Positions 52,175 to 63,400 of a stretch of DNA of 64,000 nt are shown in pieces. The DNA is from Quillaja saponaria (lineage: Eukaryota > Streptophyta > Magnoliopsida > Fabales > Quillajaceae). The stretch spans positions 7,574,134 to 7,638,133 of the forward strand of contig CM055618.1 in assembly GCA_029379385.1 (NCBI GenBank), given 5' to 3'. The notes beneath the pieces were generated by a model. It made no database searches, was not told the DNA's origin, and saw nothing but the letters and a program-made list of their open reading frames with translations. Positions within the stretch are counted from its first letter, which is position 1. Every line of letters starts with the position of its first letter. Made by a program: the position numbers and the translations under genes.

Positions 52175-54901
52175 CTATAATAATAACTACAATACAGAAT
52201 TGATGATAATGAATTTATGATTATTAAGAATAGAAAACAAATTAATGATAGTTAAATAATATATAACTTCTATAAAGCAAAATTGAAATACACAACTTAA
52301 TTTATATATAACCAAATTTATAAACGCACAATTTATCATTCATTAAACAAAAACAGAAAATAAATATATTCTTCAAGTTTAACTTGGACACAATTGAAAT
52401 AAAGAAACACAATTGGACACAAGTTTATATAAAGAAACACACCATACAAATTTTAAAAAAATGACATAAATTAAATACATTCTTCAAGTTAAACTTCAAC
52501 TTCAACTCCTAGTTCTTCAATCTTCATTATCCAAGTCTCTAATTCATTTGCTTGAATTAGGCAACAAATACTTAGGAAATTGATAACATTTATTCCTTAG
52601 CTGATTTTTAAATTAAAGACTCCATGAGTTTTAGGGTTAAGATTAAAATTGTGATGACAATATTTACATTAATATAAGGTATACTTCTTATTTTCATACA
52701 TTCCCTCTAATTTATAAAAATATATTAAAGACCAATGTGGCCATGAGAATCTTCTTCTTCTTAAAGAGCCTTCCCTATTTGAACTTATTCCATTTTGAGT
52801 CCCACTTTTATCTATCTGCATATATCAGAAATTACAATGTTATTACTAGTTGTCCATAAATATTTATCAAGTTATCATTTTTCTAAAGTTGTAAACCTAT
52901 ATTCTTAATAAAAATGATTTTTTCTAAGTTAGTAGACACCAAGTCACACTAGACAGCAATCCACTCATAAACAGAAATAAAAACAGAGCATGTAAACAGA
53001 GGCAGCTCAAATCCTGCATGCAAACAGAGAAAGAATATATAATATTGAAATTCTCAAAGATTTCAAATGAGGTTTAGCAGTTATAAAACATAATACAAGA
53101 ACTTGTAGCTGACAGGGATAGAGAAGTTTCAATACTCATTGAGAATGCATGTGGTGTACAAGAATTAATCATCAACTCAAATAAAGAGATTATAATCATA
53201 AATGGCTCCAATTTGAAAGTAATTAATCTTGCTTTATTTAGAGATTATGCATTTGACAATAATCTAACAGGAATCGAATGAAGTGAAGTCCACCCTATTA
53301 ATTGACCAAAATAACCTTGTACTCCTTACCAAGTTAGATTGCTTATTTATTTAATAGTAAGAAAAAGAGAGAAAACTAGACAATCATTAGCCACAAAAGA
53401 AAAAAGAAAAATAATAACAACAAAAAATAATAAAAAAACTGAACAAGAAAATGTATCGCTACTACCCTTTTTTCAGTTTTTTCTTCAATATCATGAAGGT
53501 TGTTTTGGTCAAATTATATTGTGATCAGAATTCAGAGGAACCAATAGCAGATGTTATTATAATGAAATTAGGTCTTAGTAGGAGAATCAATGTTTATGGA
53601 TATTTTAATTCAATATTCACGGTCTATCATGTGGCTCATTCATTACATTAGAGAGAAATTAGAAGGAAAATAAATTTTGGTTAAGTAGGAGTCTGGAAAA
53701 ACTGCAACCTTGAACCTTATTAGCTAATGATTTAGTTCAAACTTCAATATAGTAACCAAATCATTATTCTACTTCTACTTGTTAAAAAGAGGACTATCTC
53801 TGTTATGAACTTAACTGCCTAAGCAACCAACTCAGAGAATAAGATATCAGAGAAGAGAATAACAAGAGTTGAGTATCTACCTCTACTGTTTTAGGTGTAG
53901 CAAAGAAGATGATGGAAGAAGTGGCTCACCTAGATGGTTTCATGTATCTGAACCTTTTCTAATTGTAGAGACCTTCTCAATTCTAGTTTTTCAGTATCCA
54001 TTTCAACTAAAATTATAATCCCATAATTCAATTTTAGTTCTTCCAACTTAATTTATAATTCTACATTTTAATTCTAGTTGGTTAGTACCCATTTCATCAT
54101 TACAATCCTTAATGACAAACCCACAGACCACAGTTCAACTCACACAGTCACAAACTCACAGATGCAAATGAATGAAAGATAAAGTTCAAGACATTTAGGA
54201 TCATAAAACACAAAAGAAACAAGTAAGACACTGAAGAGAGAAAAAGATGAACATTTCGCAAACAATAAAAACAAACCAAAATTTAAACTACCTGGGAAGG
54301 ACAAGAGGGTAGAGTTTGATCTTGAATCTTGGGACTTAGGAAGTCTAGATTATGGAACCTTAAAGGGGCTTCAAGAATGCTTCATGCTTGATCTTAAACT
54401 GGAACTCTGATCATTAACTTGATTACCACTCACGAACGCTTCAGACTTAATCACCACTCACGAACACTTCAGATTTGAGGTTTAATTTAGGGATTTAGGG
54501 TTAAGGTTTGGCTGTAGGATCATGGTTTCGGTCGATTAAGAGAAAAGGAATAAGGGATGAACATTTGGCAGACATAAATGGATTGTGAAACCTAGGTTTA
54601 GTTTAGGTCAATTATTATAGTATAGATTAGGTGTGGTAAGGTTTACGATTTAGTTTAAGGTACACCAATTATCAGTTGACTAATGTATAATATATGAATA
54701 AAAAATATATATACCATATTTTTTGGTCGATTTGGTTACTGATTCACCAAAAAAACTTAACCTACAAAACCAAACTGACTAAATTGAATAGGTCAAAGGC
54801 TAAATAACTTCAGCAGATGGTATATTGGTTTGGGCTAGTTTTGACCTTTCCGGCGAGTCTGGGCCGATTTTTTTGTTAGTTGGGTTTTTTGCTCAGTCCT
54901 A
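52175..54901. other. 5' non-coding part of the hAT element
   Basis: Between the transposase start at 52174 and the proposed element end at 54901. No further gene is recognised. A short tandem pair (CCACTCACGAACGCTTCAGA and CCACTCACGAACACTTCAGA) lies at about 54424-54478 with a period near 28 bp. Confidence 0.45.
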
Positions 54902-54986
54902 GACGTAGTAGTCAATTAGCTACCTATTATGTTGATGTGGTCAAGACAACATGATTTTGCTAGCATGGCAATGAGGTATTACAAAA

Positions 54987-55550
54987 GTTGAGTTTGGTAA
55001 TGCTTCACAATAGGGTGATTTGGCTTTTAAAAAGTTACTAACCCTAACCCTAACCCTTGAAAAACTACAACACCTAAATATTATTTAGTTAATTTTCTTT
55101 TTTAAATGATGCTTTTTCTACTACTTTTAAAAAGTCACGGATGCTTTTAAAAGCATCACTTTAAAAGCACCCAAAGTGATGCTTTTAAAAGCTAGCTGTG
55201 ACTTTTCAAAACTAAAAGTACAAAACTCACCTTATTAGTTTTAGAAAATTACCAAATATAGCTTCAATTAATTTATAAATCATTAAATTTCTCTTCCTAA
55301 TATATGTTTAGTTAATAATTCTATTTTTGCCATTTTATACATTCACAATAACTTATGATTTGTCTTACCAAATACCTTGTTCATTACTTTTACTACCCAT
55401 AACAACTTTTATAAAAAAAATTATCAAATTGGGTTGTTGCAACTTTTTGACATATGTTTTTTCATAGCATGAAAGTCACAATAGCTTTTTCATAGCATAA
55501 AAGTCATAACAGCTTTTTAAAAGCCACAACATTACCAAATCGAGCCTAAC
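54987..55550. mobile_element. MITE-like element with matching inverted ends
   Basis: The left end GTTGAGTTTGGTAATG (54987-55002) is matched inversely by CATTACCAAATCGAGC (55530-55545). Inside is a dense set of TTTTAAAA-centred repeats, a 28-29 bp tandem pair (CATAGCATGAAAGTCACAAT and CATAGCATAAAAGTCATAAC units, about 55458-55513), and the inverted repeat described separately. No coding capacity. The superfamily is not determined because no target duplication was fixed. Confidence 0.55.
55134..55206. repeat. inverted repeat (hairpin) inside the MITE-like element
   Basis: The left arm AGTCACGGATGCTTTTAAAA and the right arm GCTTTTAAAAGCTAGCTGTG are reverse complements apart from a few bases, closing with GTCAC and GTGAC. 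An 18-bp perfect palindrome (GATGCTTTTAAAAGCATC) is at 55140-55157 within the left arm. The sequence could form a long hairpin or cruciform. Confidence 0.7.
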
Positions 55551-55880
55551 TAGGATGAATGAGGCTTTGCCACTGTGGACGAGGGCTAGACTCAACTTGT
55601 TCTAGTGCGTGCAGGCATGTGAAGAGGAGCTTTGCAATGCGCTTCATGCACAACCACTGCACCTGGAGGGTTTTTTTTCAATATCTTTTAGTGGTTCATC
55701 TCGAATTTCCTTTTGGTTTCGTTTATGTGGCTGTTTGGTGATGTGATAGTTATATGGTGGCAAAAAGTAGCTAGCAACAATGGCTAATGGGGTTTTAATA
55801 ATTTTTGGATGTTTTCTGGAATGACTTTTGTGACTGGGGGTATGATGATCAAGATTGAAAGGTGTAAAATGGATCGATTT

Positions 55881-55892
55881 GCTCTGATACCA
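55881..55892 (-). other. retrotransposon primer binding site (initiator-Met type)
   Basis: The minus strand reads TGGTATCAGAGC, complementary to the 3' end of initiator Met-tRNA, the usual primer site of plant LTR retrotransposons. It lies two bases from the end of the LTR at 55895-56253 on its internal side. Confidence 0.85.
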
Positions 55893-55894
55893 TT

Positions 55895-56253
55895 TGATAT
55901 AGGACATGTTGGATTGAATGAAGGATTTTGAAAAAAACTACTCTATACTACTCCTTACTCCTAGGGAAAACTATGATTTTTCGAATATCAATTCACTCAA
56001 AGGGTAATTAAAAAAGTGCATAGTAGTTTTATATATAGACAAGTCTTAAACCCTAAGAGTTGTAACATAATTAGAATTCCACTATGCTCCTAAATATAAT
56101 TAAAACCCTACTAAATTTAAAGTTTTAACTATTTATTTAAATCCTAATAATATTATAATATTACTATTTTACTACTAATTATATTTAACATAATTATAAA
56201 TAAATCTAAATACAAATAAAATGTTCCAAATAGACCCTAATATTCCTATATCA
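55895..56253 (-). mobile_element. Copia-type 5' LTR with perfect TG/CA ends
   Basis: A 359-bp block begins TGATATAGGA and ends TCCTATATCA, a perfect 10-bp inverted repeat. Together with the adjacent primer binding site this defines the 5' LTR of a minus-strand element; its internal region would lie to the left (55880 downward). No gag or pol is readable there, and a MITE-like element occupies 54987-55550, so the rest is deleted or this was a non-autonomous element. A related LTR is at 40068-40410. Confidence 0.82.
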
Positions 56254-58580
56254 TGTTTCCCATTATTCATAGATGAAAAAGTAGTGGGATGAACTGATGT
56301 GATTTTGGCTCAATGATTAAAATTGTGGAGCTACCGTATGATTTCAGTTTTAAATTCTTCAACTAATATATGAGTATTTCCTATTAATTGATAAATTATT
56401 TCTTTTATCTTATGTATGACTAGTATCTCATTAATTGATTAAATGATGACATATACTTGATATCAATACTAACTGATTTTATCAGTTGAATCAATTGATA
56501 CCTTGATATTTATTAGAAATATAATCATTTTCTGGTATGTTAATTGGATTTTTTTTTCCACTTATCTTTTAACAATTAATAAGAGATAGAATAAAACATA
56601 TTTCAACTCTTATTGGTCTCTTCACATGGTGTCTTGTGGAGGCCTCTTTCACGGACAATGTCCCTAGAGGCAACGGTTAGAGAAACTTGTTCATCTAGTG
56701 AACATTGCGGCCCAACTCAACCAGGTCCAGCATATCCTTCAACGTCCTTAAGCTCACATCTAGCCCAAGTGGATAACCTACCAAATTGATGTAGAATTGT
56801 AGGATGGAACATTCCTTCAATTCTTGGAAAAACAAATTTACGTCTTGTAACAGTTAATATGTATCTCGATTAATTTATATTTTTTCATACAATTAAAATA
56901 AGTCACCCATATCGAAATTAAAAAATTTATAAAGATTTTACTCTCTTGACCTTCCTTAGGAAATTCAAACTCATGAAGTTAAAAAATAAAGTACAATCTC
57001 TTGACCACTAAGACAATCCCTTAATAATGTTATTAAAGTATGCATATTCTGACCTAACCTTTTCATCATTTAGAAAAGCAAGATGCAAGAGTGGGAGATT
57101 GGGAGCTATAATTCACATTTGATAGTCTCTCATCCCAAATTATTGATATATGTTATCTACCAAATTTAATTTGTATATGTATATGAAATTATTGAGCATG
57201 CTCAAATTATTGATATTTTCATATGTTCAATATATTTTATTAATGTAAAATAGTGACCACAGATAGGGTTGAAATTCGAATAGAATATTTCAAATTGTGC
57301 ACACTATCGAATTTGAATTTCAGTATTCGAATACAATTTTGAATATTCAAATTAGAATTATAATACAATTCAAATATTCAAATTCTAATAAAACTTTGAA
57401 TTTAATAAATTATCTGAATTAGAATTTAAATCTAAATTTCAAATATAATCAAATTATTCAATTCATAGGCCACTCCTATGTGTAGATCCTAAATGGTATT
57501 AATTTTAAATCAAATGAGTTATATTTATTTAGACCGAAATAAAATAATTAATTATACATTAATGATTTGATTTCAAATCAAATCAAGTAATTAATTGTAC
57601 ATTAATTATTTAATTTCAAATCTAATCAAATAATTAATTTTACATTAATTGTTTGGATGGTCTTATTGTCACATTTAATAGACGTCGCCATAAAATTTTT
57701 AATGGTGAAGGCCATCAAAATAATTAATGTAAAATTAATAAAATGCAAGTTTTTCTTTTCAAATATTTCGGTACGTTTTATAGATGCATTACTTAGGGTC
57801 GGTGTGTACATAACATTTTGGAATTTTTTGCGACCTTTACCTTAATGAGGTTAATGCTATGCCAAAAAAAAAAAGAAAAAAGCTTTCAACGTAGGGATAT
57901 TTCTTTGATTTAAGTACTGCCATTAAACTATTTAAGATGGTGAGATAGCATTTGGGTCAATTTACACAAAAATTGGGAACTTTATATCTCTAGTCTAATA
58001 AAAAATAATTCATACAAAATGAAACTAGAAAATTTATAGCAAAATTTATTCCGCTCAGATAATTTAAATTTAGAAAGTTAAAGAATCAAACAAACTCTTT
58101 CATTATCATGTCAATCATTAAGGCTATGTTGAATTATTTTATTACATATAATGAAAATGAGAAAATACACTTAATTCAGAAATACATAATCTTAAAAAAT
58201 AAAATTAATCTAATTTTTTTATATAAAAAAAAGAAAGAAATTATAAATTAGACAATCTTAATTCACAAAAATAATAGCTAAGTCTTATTTATTTGAGGAA
58301 AAAAAAAAAAAAAAAGGTCGGATTTGTGGGCCCCACCAAACCTTCCAAAATCCCGTGTCAATCACGCTTAAATCTCCCCCAATTTATTCAGTTTACCAAA
58401 ATTAGCCGAGTCGCATTCAAAGAAACGAGAATAAGTTTGTTAAAAAGTTTAAAACTTACAAACAAACACATACTTCCAATTTGTTTATGATTCTCTCATT
58501 CCCTTCTTCCACAAATCCTTGAAAATTGAAATTCCTTTCCCAAAATATATTCTGCTTTCTGTAATTAATTCTTTTCACAA
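56254..58580. other. AT-rich region, no gene, with a tandem/inverted repeat
   Basis: No protein family was recognised in any frame. A 43-bp unit (TAATTAATTATACATTAAT and variants) is repeated three times at 57545-57650. The last unit is answered inversely by ATAATTAATGTAAAATTAAT at about 57719-57738, with GATGGTC and GGCCATC nearer the loop, so the block could fold back. Many GAATTT/AAATTC-type motifs lie at 57260-57460. The end of this interval should hold the CML promoter. Confidence 0.5.
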
Positions 58581-58589
58581 TAATGTACC

Positions 58590-58597
58590 TATAAATA
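58590..58597 (+). promoter_or_regulatory. TATA box of the CML gene
   Basis: TATAAATA, 69 bp upstream of the chosen ATG at 58666. Transcription would start near 58620-58630, downstream of the upstream in-frame ATG at 58519; this supports the shorter start. Confidence 0.6.
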
Positions 58598-58665
58598 CAA
58601 CAACTTCTTCTCTGTTTTTCAATTCCTCCAAATCCCTAATTTTTTCTTTGTTCAGATTGAAAATC

Positions 58666-59247
58666 ATGGGTTTCAAATCCCTCTTCAATCGGAAGAAGAA
58701 AACCGATTCATCGGCAAACCCAACATCGATTACGATTGCATCTCGATCGTCGTCTATGTCTCTGCATTCCCGGTCTCAAATAGTGGCTGAGCTAGAACAG
58801 GTTTTTAAGAGATTCGACGTCAATGGTGACGGTAGGATCTCTTCTTCGGAACTGGGATCTATTATGGGAAGTCTGGGTCAACCCGCTACGGAAGAAGAGC
58901 TCCAGGGTATGATCCGAGAGGTTGATGCAGATGGCGATGGTTATATCGATCTCAATGAGTTTATCGAGCTGAATACGAAAGGGGTTGATTCTGATGAAGT
59001 ATTGGAGAATCTGAAGGATGCATTCTCGGTTTTTGATATTGACGGTAATGGGTCGATCACGGCGGAGGAATTGAATATGGTGTTGAAGAGCCTAGGCGAT
59101 GAATGCTCCGTCGCGGAATGCCGAAAGATGATCAGCGGAGTTGATAGCGACGGTGATGGTATGATTGATTTTGAAGAGTTTAAGGTGATGATGATGACGG
59201 GTTCACGCCTTGACGCCATGGAGAGAGTTGCCTCCAATGGCGATTGA
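58666..59247 (+). CDS. CML25: calmodulin-like protein, four EF-hands (CML25-like), 193 aa
   Basis: Intronless. CML proteins bind calcium through EF-hands and pass the signal to target proteins. Four complete loops are seen: EF1 from D51 (DVNGDGRISSSE), EF2 from D87 (DADGDGYIDLNE), EF3 from D124 (DIDGNGSITAEE) and EF4 from D160 (DSDGDGMIDFEE); all have Asp at position 1 and Glu at position 12, so all four should bind calcium. The basic N-terminus (FNRKKK, residues 7-12) and Ser-rich stretch precede the first hand. ELNTKG and LGDECSVAECRKMI match the Arabidopsis CML25/26 group from memory; which member it is, is less sure. The frame extends upstream to an ATG at 58519, but the TATA box at 58590 favours this start. 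Gly2 follows the Met; a myristoylation signal is possible but weak. Confidence 0.93.
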   Translation: MGFKSLFNRKKKTDSSANPTSITIASRSSSMSLHSRSQIVAELEQVFKRFDVNGDGRISSSELGSIMGSLGQPATEEELQGMIREVDADGDGYIDLNEFIELNTKGVDSDEVLENLKDAFSVFDIDGNGSITAEELNMVLKSLGDECSVAECRKMISGVDSDGDGMIDFEEFKVMMMTGSRLDAMERVASNGD

Positions 59248-59714
59248 GATTTCAACCGTCGTCGTTCCTTGTAACTCTTCTTAAACGACGTAGTTTCTTT
59301 TTGATTTCTTTTTTTCTCTCAAACAATTCTATGGGCATTTCAAAATTTGATTGGTGGATTATAGAAGATTGAAAGGTTCATTCTAATTACTATCTTATTT
59401 ATCTAATTTAATTTCCTTTCAAGATTTGTTTTCCTCTACTTGTTGAGAATGAATGTAGGATTTGCTAGCCTTAATTTAAATGATTCCTTGTTTGTTTTTA
59501 GGAATTTATTCTCTTATCTTTTTAGCCACTGTAAATAGGGTTATTTTAATATATGCAAGATATGCGAAATTGTTTCGTGTTTGTAACACTTAACTCTTGT
59601 TTTTGTGATGTCTTATATTGGAATCAAATAGTACACCTTTTAAATTTGAACCCTGTTACTCAAATTTAAATACTGATATAAGCTTAAGTTAGAATTTGAA
59701 TATAATATCAATTC
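59248..59714. other. CML 3' UTR and spacer
   Basis: No gene seen. The CML 3' UTR should occupy the first part. Confidence 0.5.
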
Positions 59715-59955
59715 TGACTCTCCCACTCCCTTTTTCTTTCTGTTACTTCGAAAGTAGTTGCTACAGCTTCAGCCACTCGAATTTTTGATATTACTTTTTA
59801 TTTCTCATCAAACAAATGGCATCTTCTTCTGAAAATCCTAGCTATTCTTAGCATGATATTGGGGAATCTCATTACTATTACTCAAACAAGCATGAAACGT
59901 ATGCTTGCCTATTCATCCATAGGTGAAATCGGATATGTAATTATTGGAGAATATT
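59715..59955 (+). pseudogene. ndhB: plastid ndhB exon 2 fragment (second plastid insertion)
   Basis: Frames on + spell part of plastid NdhB, a membrane subunit of the NADH dehydrogenase-like complex: [40 protein letters not shown], then, after a one-base shift near 59852, [26 protein letters not shown] and VIIGE. In the usual protein this is about residues 285-355, after the intron position, so all from exon 2. Flanking DNA is unrelated AT-rich sequence. Edges are accurate to about 10 bp. No other plastid DNA adjoins it. Confidence 0.88.
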
Positions 59956-61285
59956 CCTACTCCAATAATACTATAATAGTCCATTAATACTAATAATATT
60001 TTATACATAATATTCAAATAGTAATCGAATAGTATGATGAATATGAAAAAAAATAGTAACGATTATTAATACGAATAATTTGTTGTATATCGAATTGAAT
60101 ACCGACATATCCAAATTCAAATACCAATCTTAGTTCGAATTTGATTTGAATTAGGCCTAGAATATGAATAGTTGGTTCGTATTTGTTTCCACTCCTAGTT
60201 TTTATTTTAAAAAAGTAGTAGATTTTATGTGAAATTACTTTAATAAAAAACTCTTTTAAAATAAGGAATGAGAAATTGAGGTTGAGATTGTTTAAAGTTT
60301 AAACAATAAACCTAAGGTAATGGTTGTGAAAGTTTAGTGGTTTGTATTTGTCTATATATCTTATGCGTGAGGTTGCTTTTTTAATTATATAAAATATGAA
60401 ACTTTATAAAAGAGTATAATGAGAGGCGCTATCTACAGTAAGGGCCTTTAGACGTGCGCACCTGAACGATCATGGACCAAGACACAGAGTATTGCACACA
60501 TAGGTCACATGTATATATTGTTTTATACTTCACTATTTTCTATTTTCTTTTTAAAAAATTGGCCAAGATGAGGATTTTCAGTTTTTGGAAAATAGAGTAA
60601 TCTGGAGATTGAATTTTTAGAACCCATAAATCTTTACCGTCTCCAATTGGGTGGAGTTTTGTTGTAGATACGTGGGCTTTGGGATTAGGATGAGAATTCA
60701 AATTCGAATAAATTCAAATAGAGTTGAACACGAGTAGAACAGATCGAAACTCGACTTGAATTTGATTTGGTATTTACGATTCATACTTGATTCGAAGCAA
60801 AATTAGTCGAGCTTGAATTTGGTTGTAAGCTCATTTAATATTTCGAGTTGAGTATCAAAACATAGTATTTGTCTTGAAAGTTCAACAAGTGACTCGTTTA
60901 GTTTAATGTTTTTTTAAAAAATTAATTATATATTATGCATATTATATATTAAAAAAATTATAAATACAAGATATATTTTTTAAGTACTAAAACTAATCGT
61001 TTTGGCCTTTCAAGCTTTAAGCCTTAAAAATTTACATAAACTTCTTTCATTCTCTATTCTCACCCTAGTCATCTCTTTCACTTTCACTCTTTCCCTTCTC
61101 TAACCACTGACTTTTGCCATTAACAAAGGAGCTCAAAGCCTGCAACTTAGAGATTCTTTCAACCTTGTAATTTTATCTTTCGCTCCTTCCCTCTCGAATC
61201 TCGCCATCTCGCCATCTCTCTTTCTCACAACTCATTCTTACAATTGTAGAGTCCAAGTCAGATTTACTTCACCGATTGCAAAGTT
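59956..61285. other. AT-rich spacer, no gene
   Basis: No recognisable coding region. A block rich in GAATT and TTCGA motifs lies at about 60690-60900. An extended A/T run of retrotransposon-like leader is possible just before the gag remnant. Confidence 0.5.
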
Positions 61286-61542
61286 TGTACTTTCTAGGCT
61301 TCATGGAATTTTTTGACTACCATCAGACACCTGAAGAAGAAAAAGTTCCTTTGGCTTCTTGGAATTTGAAAGGAGATGCTTAATTATGGTATCAACTCTT
61401 GAAGAAGGAACATGGTAATGACTCTGTCTCTTGGAAACTATTTATTAATAAACTTTTTGAACATTGCCCCATAAAATATCAAGATTTCTTTGTTGAATTA
61501 ACAAAGTTGCAACAAATGGTTATTGTTAGTGAGTACCAAACA

Positions 61543-61635
61543 TAGTTTTCTAGATTGCTACTCCCTACAGGGATAGTTTTCTAGATTGCTACTCCCTACA
61601 AGTATAGTTTTCTAGATTGTTACTCCCTGCAGGGA
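61543..61635 (+). repeat. three tandem 31-bp units in the gag remnant
   Basis: TAGTTTTCTAGATTG-type units start at 61543, 61574 and 61605. The period of 31 is not a multiple of three, so the duplication shifts the gag frame. Confidence 0.9.
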
Positions 61636-62144
61636 ACTTATCACCTGAGCAACAAGTTGGTTGCTTTGTCAACGGGTTGAAGGAAAGTATGAGGGTTAAT
61701 GTACAAGCTTCCAAACCAGCTTCATTGTTTGCATCCATCAAACTTGCAAGGCTCTATGAAAGCAGAAATAAAATTGGGAAAAACCAGTCAAATTACTGAA
61801 TTCAATAAGACTTTCAGGAACCCTCCTAGCCTATCCAAACAAGCCTTACCAATCAAGAGGCTTTTCCCCGGCTAAACTGTCAGAATGCAGGGCTAAAGGA
61901 TTATGTTTACAACGAAAATTTGGACTTGGACATCAACGTAAGAAACTATTTTTAACTGAAGGATTATGGCCTGAGGAAGATAAGGATGACATTCTAGACA
62001 AAAATTAGATGAAAATGGTTAGGAGGTTCTAGAAATCTCTATAAATGCTATTTATAGAGCTAGAACTCCCCAAACCATGCGAGTTCCTAGCAGTTTGGGT
62101 CAACAAAAGAATAATATCAATTTCTTAATGATTCAAGTAGTACT

Positions 62145-62230
62145 TCATAATTTTGTGAATCATAATATTGCAAAAAACTTAGTCTACTCATAATTTTTTG
62201 AATCATAATATTGCAAAAAACTTAGTGTAA
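62145..62230 (+). repeat. 43-bp tandem duplication in the protease remnant
   Basis: TCATAATTTTGTGAATCATA begins at 62145 and TCATAATTTTTTGAATCATA at 62188; the 43-bp units agree almost fully. The period also shifts the frame. Confidence 0.9.
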
Positions 62231-63400
62231 AACTTGATTGTGAAGGCAAGTTTGAGGTGGTCGTGGCAAGTGGACAAAAATTATCAAGTGTAGAACAGCG
62301 CAAGGGAGTAAGTATAATGTTGTAGGGTGTCCCTCTTAAATTTGATCTTTATTTACTACCTTTGGAGGGAAATGATGCTGTCTTAGGTGCTAACTAGTCG
62401 AGAACACTAGGTCCTAGATTATGGGATTTCTCACAATTAAAAATTTCATTCAAAATAAATGACAGGGAAGTTGTTTTGCTGGGTTTACAAACTCTAGAGA
62501 ATTAACTGGTTGATGAGGCAGAATTCAACAAGCAAGTGAAGAAAGAGAAGAAGGGAATTCTATTGCAAATCAATTCTCTACAACATGTTGCTCAAGAAGA
62601 TTACCAGGAGATTGCAAGTAAAAATCTTGGACATCTATCCAATAATTATTCAGATATTTTTAATGAACCATAAGGGCTCCTTCCTCAACGAACTCGTGAT
62701 CACTGCATCCCATTGAAGGATGGCAACAAGCCAGTTTCAATGAGGTCTTATTGTTGCCTACACTATCAAAAGGCAGAAATAGAGAAGACTTACCAAGGAC
62801 TGGAGTAATACTGTCTAGCAGCAGTCTTAACTCATAACCAATATTACTGGTAAAGAAACATGATGGCTTTTGGAGGATATATGCTGACTACAGAGTATTG
62901 AATCAACAAATTATGAAGGATAAATTTCCTATACCAATGGTTGATGAATTGATGAATGAATTATATAGAGCATCATTTTTTACAAAATTGGATTTAAGAT
63001 CCGAATATCATCAAATTCGCATGCACCTTAATGACATTTCCAAAATTGCTTTCTGGACACATGAGGGGCATTATGAATTCTTAGTAATGCCGTTTCAATT
63101 GATGAGTGCTTCATCAATCTTTCAATGACTGATGAATGCCATTTTCAAGGATTATCTGAGAAAATTTATCCTGGTATTTTTTTTGATGATATCTTAGTTT
63201 ATAACAAATCTTGGAAAGATCATTTAAAGCATATTGATATTGCGTTTTCTATTTTAAGATCTCATCAATTGTATGTCAAAAAAGAAAAATGCAATTTTGG
63301 ACAGGAACAAGTAAAATATTTGGGTCATAGTATTAGCAAGGAAGGAGTCTCTGTTGATCATGAGAAGGTGGAAGTTATGCTTGAGGCCTAAACTAGCAAC

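Larger units (their letters stand above)
41980..54901 (-). mobile_element. RICESLEEPER-type hAT element, split by two LTR insertions
   Basis: The 8-bp sequences GACGTGGT (41972-41979) and GACGTAGT (54902-54909) flank this interval and differ at one base, as expected for an old hAT target duplication. The right end read on the minus strand starts TAGGACTGAGCAAAAA, which resembles the ends of plant RICESLEEPER hAT elements; the left end is more diverged. Inside lie BED-hAT coding remnants (52174-43306) and two large LTR-like repeats. Removing these leaves about 6.3 kb. The coding part is well supported; the exact ends are a proposal. Confidence 0.6.
61286..63400 (+). mobile_element. decayed Ty3/gypsy retrotransposon, gag to reverse transcriptase
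   Basis: Reading order fits gag-protease-RT. Gag: EFFDYHQTPEEEKVPLASWN, KLFINKLFEHCP, then SPEQQVGCFVNGLKESMRVN and ASIKLARLYESRNK (61640-61790). A degenerate zinc-knuckle region follows (GLCLQRKFGLGHQ near 61900), then a protease-like segment (HNFVNHNIAKNL, FDLYLLPLEGNDAVLG). The reverse transcriptase has [43 protein letters not shown], and FFDDILVYN, the catalytic YxDD-type box with F at position 1 of the usual YFDD. Stops and frameshifts recur, including one between 63120 and 63190. Integrase and both LTRs are missing. It is inactive. Confidence 0.85.

Noticed and set aside
58519..58665. 49-codon N-terminal extension of the CML frame
   Set aside because: The TATA box at 58590 lies inside it, the composition is unlike the protein, and family members start near the chosen Met.
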